Origin: Stutzerimonas stutzeri TS44
GTDB lineage: Bacteria > Pseudomonadota > Gammaproteobacteria > Pseudomonadales > Pseudomonadaceae
DNA length: 64,000 nt
Reading direction: 5' to 3'
Assembly: GCA_000263395.1 (NCBI GenBank)
Contig: AJXE01000004.1
Span: 124,001-188,000, forward strand
Shown one piece after another: positions 8,608 to 17,829 of this stretch. The translations under genes and the position numbers were made by a program. Under the pieces are notes generated by a model. The model did not search any database. It was not told where the DNA came from and saw only the letters and a program-made list of their open reading frames with translations. The stretch's first letter is position 1; each line of letters starts with the position of its first letter.

Positions 8608-9616
8608 GAACCGGGTTCAAACCAAGCTCAACAAGGTCGACAAGGCCGCAATCCTGCTGCTGTCGCTGGGCGAAACCGATGCCGCGCAGGTGCTGCGTCA
8701 CCTCGGTCCGAAAGAGGTGCAGCGGGTCGGCACGGCGATGGCGCAGATGCGCAACATCCACCGCGAGCAGGTCGAGCGGGTGATGAGCGAATTCGTCGAG
8801 ATCGTCGGCGACCAGACCAGCCTCGGCGTCGGCTCCGACGGCTACATCCGCAAGATGCTCACCCAGGCGCTGGGCGAGGACAAGGCCGGCGGCCTGATCG
8901 ACCGCATCCTGCTGGGCGGCAACACCAGCGGCCTGGACAGCCTGAAATGGATGGAGCCGCGCGCCGTGGCGGACGTGATCCGCTACGAGCACCCGCAGAT
9001 TCAGGCCATCGTGGTGGCCTATCTGGACCCCGATCAGGCCGGCGAGGTGCTGTCGCACTTCGACCACAAGGTGCGTCTGGACATCGTGCTGCGCGTATCG
9101 TCGCTCAACACCGTGCAGCCGGCGGCGCTGAAGGAACTCAACCTGATCCTCGAGAAGCAGTTCTCCGGCAACACCAACACCAGCCGCGCCAGCCTCGGCG
9201 GTGTGAAGCGTGCCGCCGACATCATGAACTACCTCGACAGCTCCATCGAAGGCCAGCTGATGGACGCCATCCGCGATGTCGACGAAGACCTGTCGACGCA
9301 GATCGAGGACCTGATGTTCGTCTTCGACAACCTGGCCGATGTCGACGACCGCGGCATCCAGATCCTGCTGCGCGAGGTTTCCTCCGACGTGCTGGTGCTG
9401 GCGCTCAAGGGCGCCGACGAAGCGATCAAGGAGAAGGTCTTCAAGAACATGTCCAAGCGCGCCGGCGAACTGCTGCGCGACGACCTGGAAGCCAAGGGCC
9501 CGGTGCGCGTCAGCGAAGTCGAGAACGCGCAGAAGGAAATCCTCACCATCGCCCGCCGCATGGCCGAAGCCGGGGAGATCGTCCTGGGCGCCAAGGGCGG
9601 CGAGGAAATGGTTTAA
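8600..9616 (+). CDS. fliG: flagellar motor switch protein FliG
   Basis: FliG, 338 residues, is the switch protein that couples the rotor to the stator units. All three parts are present: the N-terminal FliF-binding domain (KAAILLLSLGETDAAQVLRHL), the middle domain with EHPQIQAIVVAYL (EHPQ-type motif), and the C-terminal torque helix with charged residues (NMSKRAGELLRDDLEAKGPVRVSEVE). The start overlaps fliF, indicating translational coupling. The MotC/MotD stator genes in this window encode one of its likely partners. Confidence 0.97.
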   Translation: MSENRVQTKLNKVDKAAILLLSLGETDAAQVLRHLGPKEVQRVGTAMAQMRNIHREQVERVMSEFVEIVGDQTSLGVGSDGYIRKMLTQALGEDKAGGLIDRILLGGNTSGLDSLKWMEPRAVADVIRYEHPQIQAIVVAYLDPDQAGEVLSHFDHKVRLDIVLRVSSLNTVQPAALKELNLILEKQFSGNTNTSRASLGGVKRAADIMNYLDSSIEGQLMDAIRDVDEDLSTQIEDLMFVFDNLADVDDRGIQILLREVSSDVLVLALKGADEAIKEKVFKNMSKRAGELLRDDLEAKGPVRVSEVENAQKEILTIARRMAEAGEIVLGAKGGEEMV

Positions 9617-9619
9617 GCC

Positions 9620-10495
9620 GTGGCCAAGGACAATCCCAGCGATGTGATCCGTGCCCAGGACGTGCGGCTGTTCGACCGCTGGGCGCTGCCCAGCTTCGAC
9701 GCCGAGGGCGCGGCAGCCGATGAGCCCGTCGAAACGGAGCCGGTCGCAGCCGAAGAACTGGCGCATAGCGAAGAGGTGCCGGTCGAGGAAGTCAAACCCT
9801 TGACGCTCGACGAGCTGGAGGCGATTCGCCAGGAGGCCTACAACGAAGGCTTCGCCACCGGCGAGAAGGACGGCTTCCACGCCGGCCAGCTGAAGGCGCG
9901 CCAGGAGGCCGAAACGGCGCTGGCCGCACGCCTGCAGAGCCTGGAACAGCTGATGACGCAGCTGCTCGAGCCGATCGCCGAGCAGGATCGCAACCTCGAA
10001 CACGCGCTGGTCACGCTGGTCAGCCACCTGTCGCGCGAGGTGATCCAGCGTGATCTGCTGATCGATTCCAGCCAGATCCGCCAGGTGCTGCGCGAAGCGC
10101 TCAAGCTGCTGCCGATGGGCGCGCAGAACGTGCATATTCACGTCAATCCGCAGGATTTCGAGCTGATCAAGGCGCTGCGCGAGCGCCACGAGGAGAGCTG
10201 GCGGATTCTCGAAGACGCCAGCCTGCTGCCCGGCGGCTGCCTCATCGAGACCGAACACAGCCGCATCGATGCCAGCGTCGAGACGCGCCTGAGCCAGGCG
10301 ATCAAGCAGCTGTTCGAGCAACAGCGCGAGAACGCCACCCATCCGCCGGCGGCTGACCTGCACCTCGATCTGGACCAGCCCCGATGCGCCTTGACCGGGT
10401 CAGTTTCGCCCGGCGCCTGGCCTGCTACACGGAGGCGGTCAAGCTGCCCAGTCAGCCGATTCTCGAAGGCCGTCTGCTGCGCATGGTCGGCCTGA
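9620..10495 (+). CDS. fliH: flagellar export ATPase regulator FliH (3' end apparently frameshifted)
   Basis: FliH binds and restrains the FliI ATPase and docks it at the export gate. The GTG start lies 3 bases after the fliG stop. The protein has an acidic N-terminus, a central coiled-coil region with spaced glycines ([17 protein letters not shown]) and a FliH/HrpE C-terminal domain ending [15 protein letters not shown]. As written the frame runs 291 residues and overlaps fliI by 112 bases, with an Arg/Ser/Cys-rich tail unlike FliH. If the CCCC run at 10379-10382 were CCC, translation would end PDAP at a TGA at 10392-10394, overlapping fliI by only 11 bases. A one-base insertion, or an assembly error, is therefore likely. 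Confidence 0.88.
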   Translation: MAKDNPSDVIRAQDVRLFDRWALPSFDAEGAAADEPVETEPVAAEELAHSEEVPVEEVKPLTLDELEAIRQEAYNEGFATGEKDGFHAGQLKARQEAETALAARLQSLEQLMTQLLEPIAEQDRNLEHALVTLVSHLSREVIQRDLLIDSSQIRQVLREALKLLPMGAQNVHIHVNPQDFELIKALRERHEESWRILEDASLLPGGCLIETEHSRIDASVETRLSQAIKQLFEQQRENATHPPAADLHLDLDQPRCALTGSVSPGAWPATRRRSSCPVSRFSKAVCCAWSA

Positions 10496-11742
10496 CGCTG
10501 GAGGCCGAAGGCCTGCGCGCCGCGGTCGGCAGCCGCTGCCGGGTGATCAACGACGACAGCTACCACCCGACCGAGGTCGAGGCCGAGGTCATGGGCTTCT
10601 CCAGCGGCAAGCTCTATCTGATGCCGGTCGGCAGTCTCGCCGGTATCGCGCCGGGTGCGCGGGTGGTGCCGCTGCCCAACACCGGTCGCCTGCCGATGGG
10701 CATGTCGATGCTTGGCCGGGTGCTCGACGGCGCCGGCCGCGCGCTGGACGGCAAGGGCGGCATGCGCGCCGAAGACTGGGTGCCGATGGATGGTCCGGTG
10801 ATCAACCCGCTCAAGCGCCACCCGATCAGCGAGCCGCTGGACGTCGGCATCCGCAGCATCAACGGCCTGCTCACGGTCGGCCGCGGCCAGCGCCTGGGGC
10901 TGTTCGCCGGTACCGGCGTCGGTAAGTCGGTGCTGCTGGGCATGATGACCAAGTTCACCGAGGCGGACATCATCGTCGTCGGCCTGATTGGCGAGCGCGG
11001 GCGCGAGGTCAAGGAATTCATCGAACACATCCTCGGTGAGGAGAGCCTCAAGCGCTCGGTGGTGGTCGCATCGCCCGCCGACGAGGCGCCGCTGATGCGT
11101 CTGCGTGCCGCGCAGTACTGCACCCGCATCGCCGAGTACTTCCGCGACAAGGGCAAGAACGTGCTGCTGCTGATGGATTCGCTGACCCGCTACGCCCAGG
11201 CCCAGCGCGAAATCGCCCTGGCCATCGGCGAGCCGCCGGCGACCAAGGGCTATCCGCCATCGGTGTTCGCCAAGCTGCCGAGTCTGGTCGAGCGCGCCGG
11301 TAATGCCGAGCAGGGCGGCGGTTCGATCACCGCGTTCTACACGGTACTCTCCGAAGGCGACGATCAGCAGGACCCGATCGCCGATGCCGCGCGCGGCGTG
11401 CTCGACGGCCACATCGTGCTGTCGCGGCGGCTGGCCGAGGAGGGCCACTACCCGGCCATCGATATCGAAGCGTCGATCAGCCGGGTCATGCCGCAAGTGG
11501 TCGATGCCGAGCATGTGCGCGCCTCGCAGCGTTTCAAGCAGCTGTGGTCGCGTTACCAGCAGAGTCGCGACCTGATCAGCGTCGGTGCCTATGTGCCCGG
11601 CGGCGACCCGGACACCGACCTCGCCATCGCCCGCCAGGCCGAGATGGTTCGCTATCTGCGCCAGGGGCTGAACGAAAGCGAGCGGCTGGAGGAAAGCGCG
11701 GCACAGCTGGCCGCGGTATTCGCACCGCGTCAGGGCGCGTAA
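10384..11742 (+). CDS. fliI: flagellum-specific ATP synthase FliI
   Basis: FliI, 452 residues, is the hexameric ATPase that powers unfolding and loading of flagellar export substrates at the inner membrane. It is related to F1-beta. The Walker A motif GTGVGKSV lies near residues 177-184, Walker B around [19 protein letters not shown], and the family signature [17 protein letters not shown] follows. The ATG at 10384 gives the expected N-terminus [12 protein letters not shown]. fliJ follows after 3 bases. Confidence 0.97.
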   Translation: MRLDRVSFARRLACYTEAVKLPSQPILEGRLLRMVGLTLEAEGLRAAVGSRCRVINDDSYHPTEVEAEVMGFSSGKLYLMPVGSLAGIAPGARVVPLPNTGRLPMGMSMLGRVLDGAGRALDGKGGMRAEDWVPMDGPVINPLKRHPISEPLDVGIRSINGLLTVGRGQRLGLFAGTGVGKSVLLGMMTKFTEADIIVVGLIGERGREVKEFIEHILGEESLKRSVVVASPADEAPLMRLRAAQYCTRIAEYFRDKGKNVLLLMDSLTRYAQAQREIALAIGEPPATKGYPPSVFAKLPSLVERAGNAEQGGGSITAFYTVLSEGDDQQDPIADAARGVLDGHIVLSRRLAEEGHYPAIDIEASISRVMPQVVDAEHVRASQRFKQLWSRYQQSRDLISVGAYVPGGDPDTDLAIARQAEMVRYLRQGLNESERLEESAAQLAAVFAPRQGA

Positions 11743-11745
11743 TCC

Positions 11746-12198
11746 GTGGCAACCAGTCGTGCCGACCGGTTGGCGCCGGTGATCGAGATGGCGCAGAAGG
11801 CCGAGCGCGACGCCGCGCGTATGCTCGGCCAGGGGCAGATGCAGCTGTCGCAGGCCGAGGCCAAGCTCGGCGAACTCGAACAGTATTTCAGCGATTACCA
11901 GCAGCAGTGGCTGCGCCAGGGCAGCCAGGGCGTTTCCGGCCAGTGGCTGATGAACTATCAGCGTTTTCTGTCCCAGCTCGAATCGGCCATCGGCCAGCAG
12001 CAGCGCAGCGTGGCCTGGCATCGCGACAACCTGGCCAAGCTGCGAAGCCAGTGGCAGCAGCGGCACGCGCGGCTCGAAGGGCTGAGCAAGCTGGTGGAGG
12101 GTTACTTGCGCGAGGCGCGCGTCGCGGCCGACAAGCGCGAGCAGAAACTGCTCGACGAGTTCTCGCAGCGGCTGGTAGGACGACCGCGGCAGGATTGA
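11746..12198 (+). CDS. fliJ: flagellar export chaperone FliJ
   Basis: FliJ, 150 residues, is a small, nearly all-helical coiled-coil protein. It links FliI to the gate protein FlhA and recycles export chaperones. The sequence is rich in Gln, Arg, Glu and Leu, with heptad-like spacing throughout and no membrane segment, as expected. It uses a GTG start three bases after the fliI stop. It is the last gene of the tight fliE-to-fliJ run; a 183-base gap follows before the regulatory insert. Confidence 0.93.
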   Translation: MATSRADRLAPVIEMAQKAERDAARMLGQGQMQLSQAEAKLGELEQYFSDYQQQWLRQGSQGVSGQWLMNYQRFLSQLESAIGQQQRSVAWHRDNLAKLRSQWQQRHARLEGLSKLVEGYLREARVAADKREQKLLDEFSQRLVGRPRQD

Positions 12199-12381
12199 GC
12201 TTGCCGCTGTAGGGTCTGAATGCTAAATCTTCTCGGGTATCATCGCAGCAGCCCGCGACAGATCGCTGGTACGCGCCCATTCAGCGCCGTGCAGCCTTGC
12301 CCGGTTTGCCGGCAGGCACAGTCGTTTTCACGTGGCGCATGGCGGTCTGGCAAGACCCCGTTTCGGATCAGGGAGTGCTAC

Positions 12382-12687
12382 ATGACCATTACTTCTCAAC
12401 CATCGGCCGATGGGCGCGAACTGACGATCGCTATCAGCGGACGCTTCGATTTCAACGCCCACCAGGCATTCCGCGATGCGTACCAGCGTCAGGACGTCAC
12501 GCCCGAGCGCTATGTCGTCGATCTGCAGGGCGCGACCTATCTCGACAGCTCGGCGCTCGGCATGCTGTTGCTGCTGCGCGACCATGCCGGCGGCGATGAA
12601 GCCGACGTCCGGCTGCTCAATTGCAATGCCGACGTGCGCAAGATCCTTTCGGTGTCCAACTTCGAACAACTGTTCGTGATCGCCTGA
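12382..12687 (+). CDS. hsbA: STAS-domain anti-sigma-factor antagonist (HsbA-like)
   Basis: A 101-residue single STAS domain. The phosphorylatable serine pair lies in the conserved ATYLDSSALGM segment (S56/S57). The frame is open further upstream, but the ATG at 12382 follows a GGGAG ribosome binding site and starts the domain correctly. With the next two genes it reproduces the HptB-HsbR-HsbA module of P. aeruginosa, in which HsbA switches partner between FlgM and a diguanylate cyclase to set swimming versus biofilm. The symbol is assigned by that module resemblance. Its position inside the flagellar cluster fits the role. Confidence 0.82.
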   Translation: MTITSQPSADGRELTIAISGRFDFNAHQAFRDAYQRQDVTPERYVVDLQGATYLDSSALGMLLLLRDHAGGDEADVRLLNCNADVRKILSVSNFEQLFVIA

Positions 12688-12694
12688 GGTGCCG

Positions 12695-14383
12695 ATGCGC
12701 CTGACCATCCTGATCGCCGAGGACAGCCCGGTCGATCGGATGCTGCTGTCGACCATCATCGCCCGCCAGGGCCACCATGTGCTGACCGCCGGCGACGGCC
12801 TGGAAGCCGTAGCGCTCTACGAACGCGAGCGTCCGCAGCTGGTGCTGATGGATGCGCTGATGCCGTTGATGGACGGCTTCGAGGCGGCGCGGCGGATCAA
12901 GAGTCTGGCCGGCGACGAGCTGGTGCCGATCATCTTCCTCACCTCGCTCAGCGAGAACCAGGCGCTGGTGCGCTGTCTGGAAGCCGGTGGCGACGACTTC
13001 ATCGTCAAGCCGTACAACCCGGTGATTCTCGAAGCCAAGATCAAGGCCATGCATCGGCTGCGTCGACTGCAGGCGACGGTGGTCGAGCAACGCGACCTGA
13101 TCGCCCGGCGCAACCAGCAGCTGCTCGACGAGCAGCGGGCGGCCAAGGCGGTCTTCGACAAGGTGGCGCATGCCGGTTGCCTGGGCGCGCCGAACATCCG
13201 CTACCGGCAATCGCCGCGAGCGCTGTTCAACGGCGACCTGCTGCTGGCGGCGCAGTCGCCGACCGGGCAGATGTTCGTGCTGCTGGGCGACTTCACCGGC
13301 CACGGCCTGCCGGCGGCGATCGGCGCCATGCCGCTGGCCGAGACCTTCTACGGCATGACCGCCAAGGGCTACGCGGCCAAGGACATCCTTCGTGAGCTGA
13401 ATGCCAAGCTCAAGCAGATCCTGCCGGTGGAGATGTTCTGCTGCGCCACACTGCTGGACATCAACCTCACCCAGGGCGTGCTGAATGTCTGGAACGGCGG
13501 GCTGCCGGACGGCTACCTGATTCGCCCCGACGGTGAGCGCGTGGCACTGGTGTCGCGTCATCTGCCGCTGGGCGTGCTGGCGCCGGGCGCGTTCGATGCG
13601 CACTTCGAGAGCCACCCGCTGAAACTCGGCGACCGCCTGCTGCTGCTGTCCGACGGCGTGGTGGAGAGCAGCAATGCGCGCGACGAGTTGTTCGGCGAGC
13701 AACGCCTGCTGGCCGTTCTCGATGCCAACCACGATGCGAAGCGGCTGTTCGACGAGATTGAGGAGGCGCTGCTGGCGTTTCACGGCCAGCTGCGCGACGA
13801 CCTCAGCCTGGTCGAGGTCGATCTGAGCGAGAAGATGGTGGCGCTGCAGCTGCCGTTGTCGTTCGGTGCGCCGAAGGAAGGCCGGCCGGCCGACTGGTCC
13901 GGGCGCTTCGAGTTGCGTGCGGCCAGCCTGCGCGCCGGCAATCCCTTGCCGCTGTTGCTGCAGGTGCTGCTGCAGGTCCATCAGCTGCGGCCTCGCGCCG
14001 GCGCCGTTTATGCGGTACTGGTCGAGCTGTATTCCAACGCGCTGGAGCACGGCGTGCTCGGCCTGGATTCGGCGCTCAAGCGCGATGCCGCCGGCTTCGC
14101 CCGCTATTACGAGGCGCGTAGCGAGCGTCTGGCCGCGCTGGTGGACGGCTACATCCGTCTCGAGCTGGATATTCAGTGCGACGCAGTGGGTGGTCGCCTG
14201 CGCATCGGCATTCAGGACAGCGGCACGGGCTTCGACGTCGAGCGCGCGCTGGGCGAGGCGCGCGGCGTGGAATGTCTGCGTGGGCGGGGATTGCAGTTGA
14301 TCCGTCAGCTCAGTGACGGTTTCGCCTGGCAGGCGGACGGGCGCGGACTGAGCGTGGAGTTCCGTTGGTCGGCTCAGGCATAA
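12695..14383 (+). CDS. hsbR: response regulator with PP2C phosphatase and kinase domains (HsbR-like)
   Basis: About 562 residues in three parts. A receiver domain comes first (LIAEDSPVDRM; phosphate acceptor D53 in LVLMDALMP). A SpoIIE/PP2C phosphatase follows with metal-site DFTGHG and LLSDGVVES. Last is an HATPase anti-sigma-type kinase domain (ELYSNALEHGVLGLD; GIQDSGTGFD; GRGLQLIRQL). This is the HsbR layout, where phosphotransfer from HptB makes the protein dephosphorylate HsbA. A GTG two codons upstream is possible, but the GAGG sequence at 12686-12689 is better spaced for the ATG used here. Confidence 0.88.
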   Translation: MRLTILIAEDSPVDRMLLSTIIARQGHHVLTAGDGLEAVALYERERPQLVLMDALMPLMDGFEAARRIKSLAGDELVPIIFLTSLSENQALVRCLEAGGDDFIVKPYNPVILEAKIKAMHRLRRLQATVVEQRDLIARRNQQLLDEQRAAKAVFDKVAHAGCLGAPNIRYRQSPRALFNGDLLLAAQSPTGQMFVLLGDFTGHGLPAAIGAMPLAETFYGMTAKGYAAKDILRELNAKLKQILPVEMFCCATLLDINLTQGVLNVWNGGLPDGYLIRPDGERVALVSRHLPLGVLAPGAFDAHFESHPLKLGDRLLLLSDGVVESSNARDELFGEQRLLAVLDANHDAKRLFDEIEEALLAFHGQLRDDLSLVEVDLSEKMVALQLPLSFGAPKEGRPADWSGRFELRAASLRAGNPLPLLLQVLLQVHQLRPRAGAVYAVLVELYSNALEHGVLGLDSALKRDAAGFARYYEARSERLAALVDGYIRLELDIQCDAVGGRLRIGIQDSGTGFDVERALGEARGVECLRGRGLQLIRQLSDGFAWQADGRGLSVEFRWSAQA

Positions 14384-14412
14384 TTCAGCGCCTTTCTCCC
14401 AGGAGCGGATCG

Positions 14413-14763
14413 GTGTCCATTCCTCATCTCGACAGTGCCGTACTCGTCACGCTGCAAGCGGTCATGGAAGGCGAGTACCCACTTCTGCTGGACACCTTCC
14501 TGGCCGACTCCGAGGAGCGCCTGCGCCTGCTGCGCCAAGCCTTCCAGGCCGGTGAGGGCGAGACGCTGCGGCGTGCGGCACACAGCTTCAAGGGCAGCTG
14601 CAGCAACCTGGGCGCCGCCGCGCTGGCCGATCTGTGCTGCCAGCTGGAGACCCTGGCCCGCGAGCAACGGCTGGTCGAAGCGCCGGCGATGATCGAGCGG
14701 ATCGAGCGCGAGTTCGCCATCGTCGGCATCCTGTTTCGTGCCGAGCGTCAGCGCTACGGCTGA
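14413..14763 (+). CDS. hptB: histidine phosphotransfer protein (HptB-like)
   Basis: A 116-residue single Hpt domain with the phospho-accepting histidine H57 in AAHSFKGSCSNLGA. The GTG start at 14413 follows AGGAG at 14401 and gives MSIPHLDSAVL. The longer frame begins inside hsbR without a ribosome binding site. In P. aeruginosa HptB relays phosphate from hybrid kinases to HsbR and so feeds into flagellar and RsmY control. No hybrid kinase is in the window, so upstream partners are encoded elsewhere. Confidence 0.87.
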   Translation: MSIPHLDSAVLVTLQAVMEGEYPLLLDTFLADSEERLRLLRQAFQAGEGETLRRAAHSFKGSCSNLGAAALADLCCQLETLAREQRLVEAPAMIERIEREFAIVGILFRAERQRYG

Positions 14764-14788
14764 ACGGACGGCTCTCTGACGGTTTTGC

Positions 14789-14804
14789 TGGCCCGGAACT
14801 TGCT
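14789..14804 (+). promoter_or_regulatory. sigma54 promoter of fliK
   Basis: TGGCCC, five bases, TTGCT, with the invariant GG and GC in the right spacing and one mismatch in the -24 box. It sits 38 bases before the fliK ATG, in the gap after hptB. Confidence 0.75.
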
Positions 14805-14841
14805 CAAGGTTCTGCACGAACCACACTGAGCGGAATGTTTC

Positions 14842-16068
14842 ATGGCCGTTTCCCCCGATCTGTTGCTCAAGTCCCCGACTCTCGAAGTGCGTCCCAAGGC
14901 CGCCGCCGCGCAACCGTCGCCGGCGCCCGAGGCGAGCGATGGCAAGCGTTCCAGCTTCTCCGAGGTGTATGCGCGCGAGCGCCAGACCAAGCCTGTCGAG
15001 CGCAAGGACGATGCTTCTGCATCGTCGCGCGAGAAAGTCGACGAGGAGCAGAGCGCCGGCGAGCCGACGGCAACCGCTGACGCCGAGAAGCCGACGGTTG
15101 CCGAGAGCGGCAATTCCTTGCCTGGCGAGGAAGCGAGCGATGAGCCGCTGCCGGAGGGCGAACTCGATCCGCTGCTGCTGTTCGGCCTGAATGGCCAGTT
15201 GCCGGCGCCCGAGCCGGCCGCCGCTCAGACCGAGGCCCTGACGCTGATGCCAGGGCTGGGCCAGACGCAGCTGACACCGCCGCTCGCTGATGCCGAGACG
15301 CAAGTGTCGGAAGATGTTTCCGGCGAGTCGGCGACCACCGTCGCGGCACCGGCCCTGACGCTGAAGGCCGCGCCCACCGCCGTTTCGCCAGCCGCTGCGA
15401 GCGAGACCGCGGCACCCGCCGAGGACGACTTCGCCAGTCTGCTGCAAGCCAGCAGCGAGCCCGAGCCGGAAGTCGAGCTGGAGGTTGCGCTGAGTGAAGT
15501 CTCGAAGGGCCTGGATGCGCCGCAGGACAGCCGTCAGCCGGCCGATCCGGCGCTCGGCCGCGCCAGCCCGCTGAGCCAGGCGATCACCCAGCAGATTCAG
15601 CAGGCGCAGCGCACGCCGTTGGTACCGGGGCAGCCGGTAGCGATGCAGCAGGCCGGCTGGAGCGAGGCGGTGGTGGATCGGGTGATGTGGCTGTCCAGCC
15701 AGAACCTCAAATCGGCGGAGATCCAGCTCGATCCGGCTGAACTGGGGCGGATGGAGGTGCGCATCGAGATGAACCGCGAGCAGGCGCAGATCACCTTCCT
15801 CAGCCCGCATGCCGGCGTGCGCGATGCGCTCGAAGGGCAGATGCAGCGCTTGCGCGAGATGTTCGACCAGCAAGGCATGAGCATGAACGTCAACGTTTCC
15901 GATCAGTCCCTGGCGCGTGGCTGGCAGGGCCGTGGCGAAGGCGAGGCGGGGCGCGGTGGCGCGTCGCCTGCCGCGACGGCGGGCGACGACGAGCAGCTGC
16001 AAGGCGTCAGCGAAGTCGCCAGCAATCGTGCCGTGGGCAACCGCGGGCTGGTGGATTACTACGCCTGA
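14842..16068 (+). CDS. fliK: flagellar hook-length control protein FliK
   Basis: FliK, 408 residues, is a secreted ruler that measures hook length and tells FlhB to switch export specificity. The N-terminal two thirds is a low-complexity Ala/Glu/Pro-rich ruler segment. The compact C-terminal Flg_hook domain spans about residues 270-350, with LKSAEIQLDPAELGRMEVRI and VRDALEGQMQRLREMF. The tail is Gly/Arg-rich. A sigma54 match stands just upstream. A second FliK-domain gene lies on the minus strand at 36888-38432. Confidence 0.95.
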   Translation: MAVSPDLLLKSPTLEVRPKAAAAQPSPAPEASDGKRSSFSEVYARERQTKPVERKDDASASSREKVDEEQSAGEPTATADAEKPTVAESGNSLPGEEASDEPLPEGELDPLLLFGLNGQLPAPEPAAAQTEALTLMPGLGQTQLTPPLADAETQVSEDVSGESATTVAAPALTLKAAPTAVSPAAASETAAPAEDDFASLLQASSEPEPEVELEVALSEVSKGLDAPQDSRQPADPALGRASPLSQAITQQIQQAQRTPLVPGQPVAMQQAGWSEAVVDRVMWLSSQNLKSAEIQLDPAELGRMEVRIEMNREQAQITFLSPHAGVRDALEGQMQRLREMFDQQGMSMNVNVSDQSLARGWQGRGEGEAGRGGASPAATAGDDEQLQGVSEVASNRAVGNRGLVDYYA

Positions 16069-16090
16069 CCGGCCGCCGCCGGTTTCCCGT

Positions 16091-16125
16091 CGCTCTGGCG
16101 CGCAGGCCCGTCTCGCGCCGGAGCG
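16091..16125 (+). terminator. strong hairpin after fliK
   Basis: Two 12-base arms starting CGCTC and ending GAGCG pair with one T-G wobble around an 11-base loop. The hairpin sits 23 bases after the fliK stop and before the fliL promoter. There is no proper T-run, so termination efficiency is uncertain. Confidence 0.45.
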
Positions 16126-16212
16126 GTCATCTATCTTCCTGCCGGCGTGCCGGGCGGCGCCTTCAGGGATGCCGTATCCTCTGCGGCCTAACGCGCAGCG
16201 CGTCGCTCACAT

Positions 16213-16228
16213 TGGCACAGCAGTTGCT
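16213..16228 (+). promoter_or_regulatory. sigma54 promoter of fliL operon
   Basis: TGGCAC, five bases, TTGCT: an exact sigma54 consensus match 50 bases before fliL. It should drive fliLMNOPQR-flhB under FleQ. Confidence 0.9.
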
Positions 16229-16277
16229 CCAACGGTGTCTCAGTGAGCGGTCGCGCGCAGAATGACGGATATTTGGC

Positions 16278-16805
16278 ATGGCGAAGAAACAGGTACCTCC
16301 CGGACCACCGATTGCCGACGCGCAGGACGCGGGCAAAGGTCGGTTGAAAATCATCATCGCGATCGCGGTGGCCTTTCTGCTGGCCATCGGGTTGTCCATC
16401 GGCGGCACGCTGTTCTTCCTCGACAAGGGTGGGGACGAGGCGGCTGAGCAACCGGCCGAGGCCGAGCAGACGGCGACCGGCAAGCCGGCGGCGATCTACG
16501 AGGTGCTGATGCCGGCCTTCGTGGTCAACTTCAATCACAAGGGGCGCCAGCGCTACATGCAGGTGAGCGTGGCGCTGATGTCGCGCGATCAATTGGCGCT
16601 CGATGCGCTCAAAGGACATATGCCGTTGCTGCGCAATCATCTGGTGATGCTGTTCTCCAGCCAGGATTTCGCAGCGCTGATGACCCCGGTGGGCAAGGAA
16701 ATGCTGCGTCAGCAGGCGACCTCCAGCGTGCAGGAACTGGCGCAGAAGGAAGTCGGCAAGCTGGCGGTCGAGCAAGTACTGTTCACCAACTTCGTACTGC
16801 AATAG
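16278..16805 (+). CDS. fliL: flagellar basal body-associated protein FliL
   Basis: FliL, 175 residues, is a single-pass inner-membrane protein that surrounds and supports the stator units. The N-terminal Pro/Lys-rich tail is followed by a membrane helix (about residues 23-45, LKIIIAIAVAFLLAIGLSIGG). The periplasmic domain contains YEVLMPAFVVNFNHKGRQRYMQVSVALMSRD and ends KLAVEQVLFTNFVLQ, typical of the family. It is first gene of a tight run: fliM starts 12 bases after the stop. Confidence 0.96.
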   Translation: MAKKQVPPGPPIADAQDAGKGRLKIIIAIAVAFLLAIGLSIGGTLFFLDKGGDEAAEQPAEAEQTATGKPAAIYEVLMPAFVVNFNHKGRQRYMQVSVALMSRDQLALDALKGHMPLLRNHLVMLFSSQDFAALMTPVGKEMLRQQATSSVQELAQKEVGKLAVEQVLFTNFVLQ

Positions 16806-16817
16806 AAGGTTCCGCCG

Positions 16818-17789
16818 ATGGCTGTTCAAGACCTGCTTTCGCAAGACGAGATCGATGCGCTGCTGCATGGCGTCGATGACGGTCTGGTCGATACCGAAAG
16901 CGATTCCGAACCGGGCGCGATCAAGAGCTACGACCTCACCAGCCAGGACCGCATCGTCCGCGGGCGCATGCCGACGCTGGAAATGATCAATGAACGCTTC
17001 GCGCGCTACACCCGCATCAGCATGTTCAACCTGCTGCGCCGCTCGGCAGACGTCTCGGTGGGCGGTGTGCAGGTCATGAAGTTCGGCGAGTACGTACATT
17101 CGCTGTACGTGCCGACCAGCCTCAATCTGGTAAAGATGAAGCCGCTGCGTGGCACCGCGCTGTTCATCCTCGACGCCAAGCTGGTGTTCAAGCTGGTGGA
17201 CAACTTCTTCGGCGGCGACGGCCGCCACGCCAAGATCGAGGGCCGCGAATTCACCCCCACCGAACTGCGTGTGGTGCGCATGGTGCTCGATCAGGCCTTC
17301 ACCGACCTCAAGGAAGCCTGGCATGCGGTGCTGGACGTCAACTTCGAGTACATCAACTCGGAGGTGAATCCGGCGCTGGCCAACATCGTCAGCCCCAGCG
17401 AAGTGGTGGTGGTGTCGACCTTCCATATCGAGCTGGACAGCGGCGGCGGCGACCTGCACGTGACCATGCCCTATTCGATGATCGAGCCGATCCGCGAAAT
17501 GCTCGACGCCGGCTTCCAGTCCGACGTCAGCGATCAGGACGAGCGCTGGATCAAGGCGCTGCGCGAGGACATCCTCGACGTCAACGTGCCGCTCGGCGCG
17601 ACGGTGGTGCGTCGCCAGCTGAAACTGCGCGACATTCTCAACATGCAGCCGGGCGACGTGATTCCAGTGGAAATGCCCGAGGACATGATCATGCGCGCCA
17701 ACGGCATGCCGGCCTTCAAGGTCAAGCTGGGCGCACACAAGGGCAATCTGGCCCTGCAGGTGCTGGAGCCGGTGGTGCGTACCCGGTGA
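16818..17789 (+). CDS. fliM: flagellar motor switch protein FliM
   Basis: FliM, 323 residues, is the C-ring protein that receives phosphorylated CheY. The N-terminal CheY-binding peptide LLSQDEIDALLHGV is intact at residues 5-18. The CheC-like middle domain follows (LEMINERFARYTRISMFNLLRRSADVSVGG), and a SpoA C-terminal domain (LGATVVRRQLKLRDILNMQPGDVIPV) contacts FliN. Length is normal and fliN follows after 40 bases. Confidence 0.97.
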   Translation: MAVQDLLSQDEIDALLHGVDDGLVDTESDSEPGAIKSYDLTSQDRIVRGRMPTLEMINERFARYTRISMFNLLRRSADVSVGGVQVMKFGEYVHSLYVPTSLNLVKMKPLRGTALFILDAKLVFKLVDNFFGGDGRHAKIEGREFTPTELRVVRMVLDQAFTDLKEAWHAVLDVNFEYINSEVNPALANIVSPSEVVVVSTFHIELDSGGGDLHVTMPYSMIEPIREMLDAGFQSDVSDQDERWIKALREDILDVNVPLGATVVRRQLKLRDILNMQPGDVIPVEMPEDMIMRANGMPAFKVKLGAHKGNLALQVLEPVVRTR

Positions 17790-17829
17790 CTCACTTTTCT
17801 ACTCAATTCGAGCCGGTCGAGGACTAGCG

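Noticed and set aside
10138..12066. 642-codon minus-strand frame opposite fliI and fliJ
   Set aside because: FliI and FliJ are unmistakable on the plus strand; the antisense translation shows no domain.
14374..16002. Long minus-strand open frame (542 codons) opposite hptB and fliK
   Set aside because: It is antisense to well-supported genes, with His/Arg/Gln/Leu-rich sequence typical of mirror frames in high-G+C DNA and no domain or ribosome binding site.
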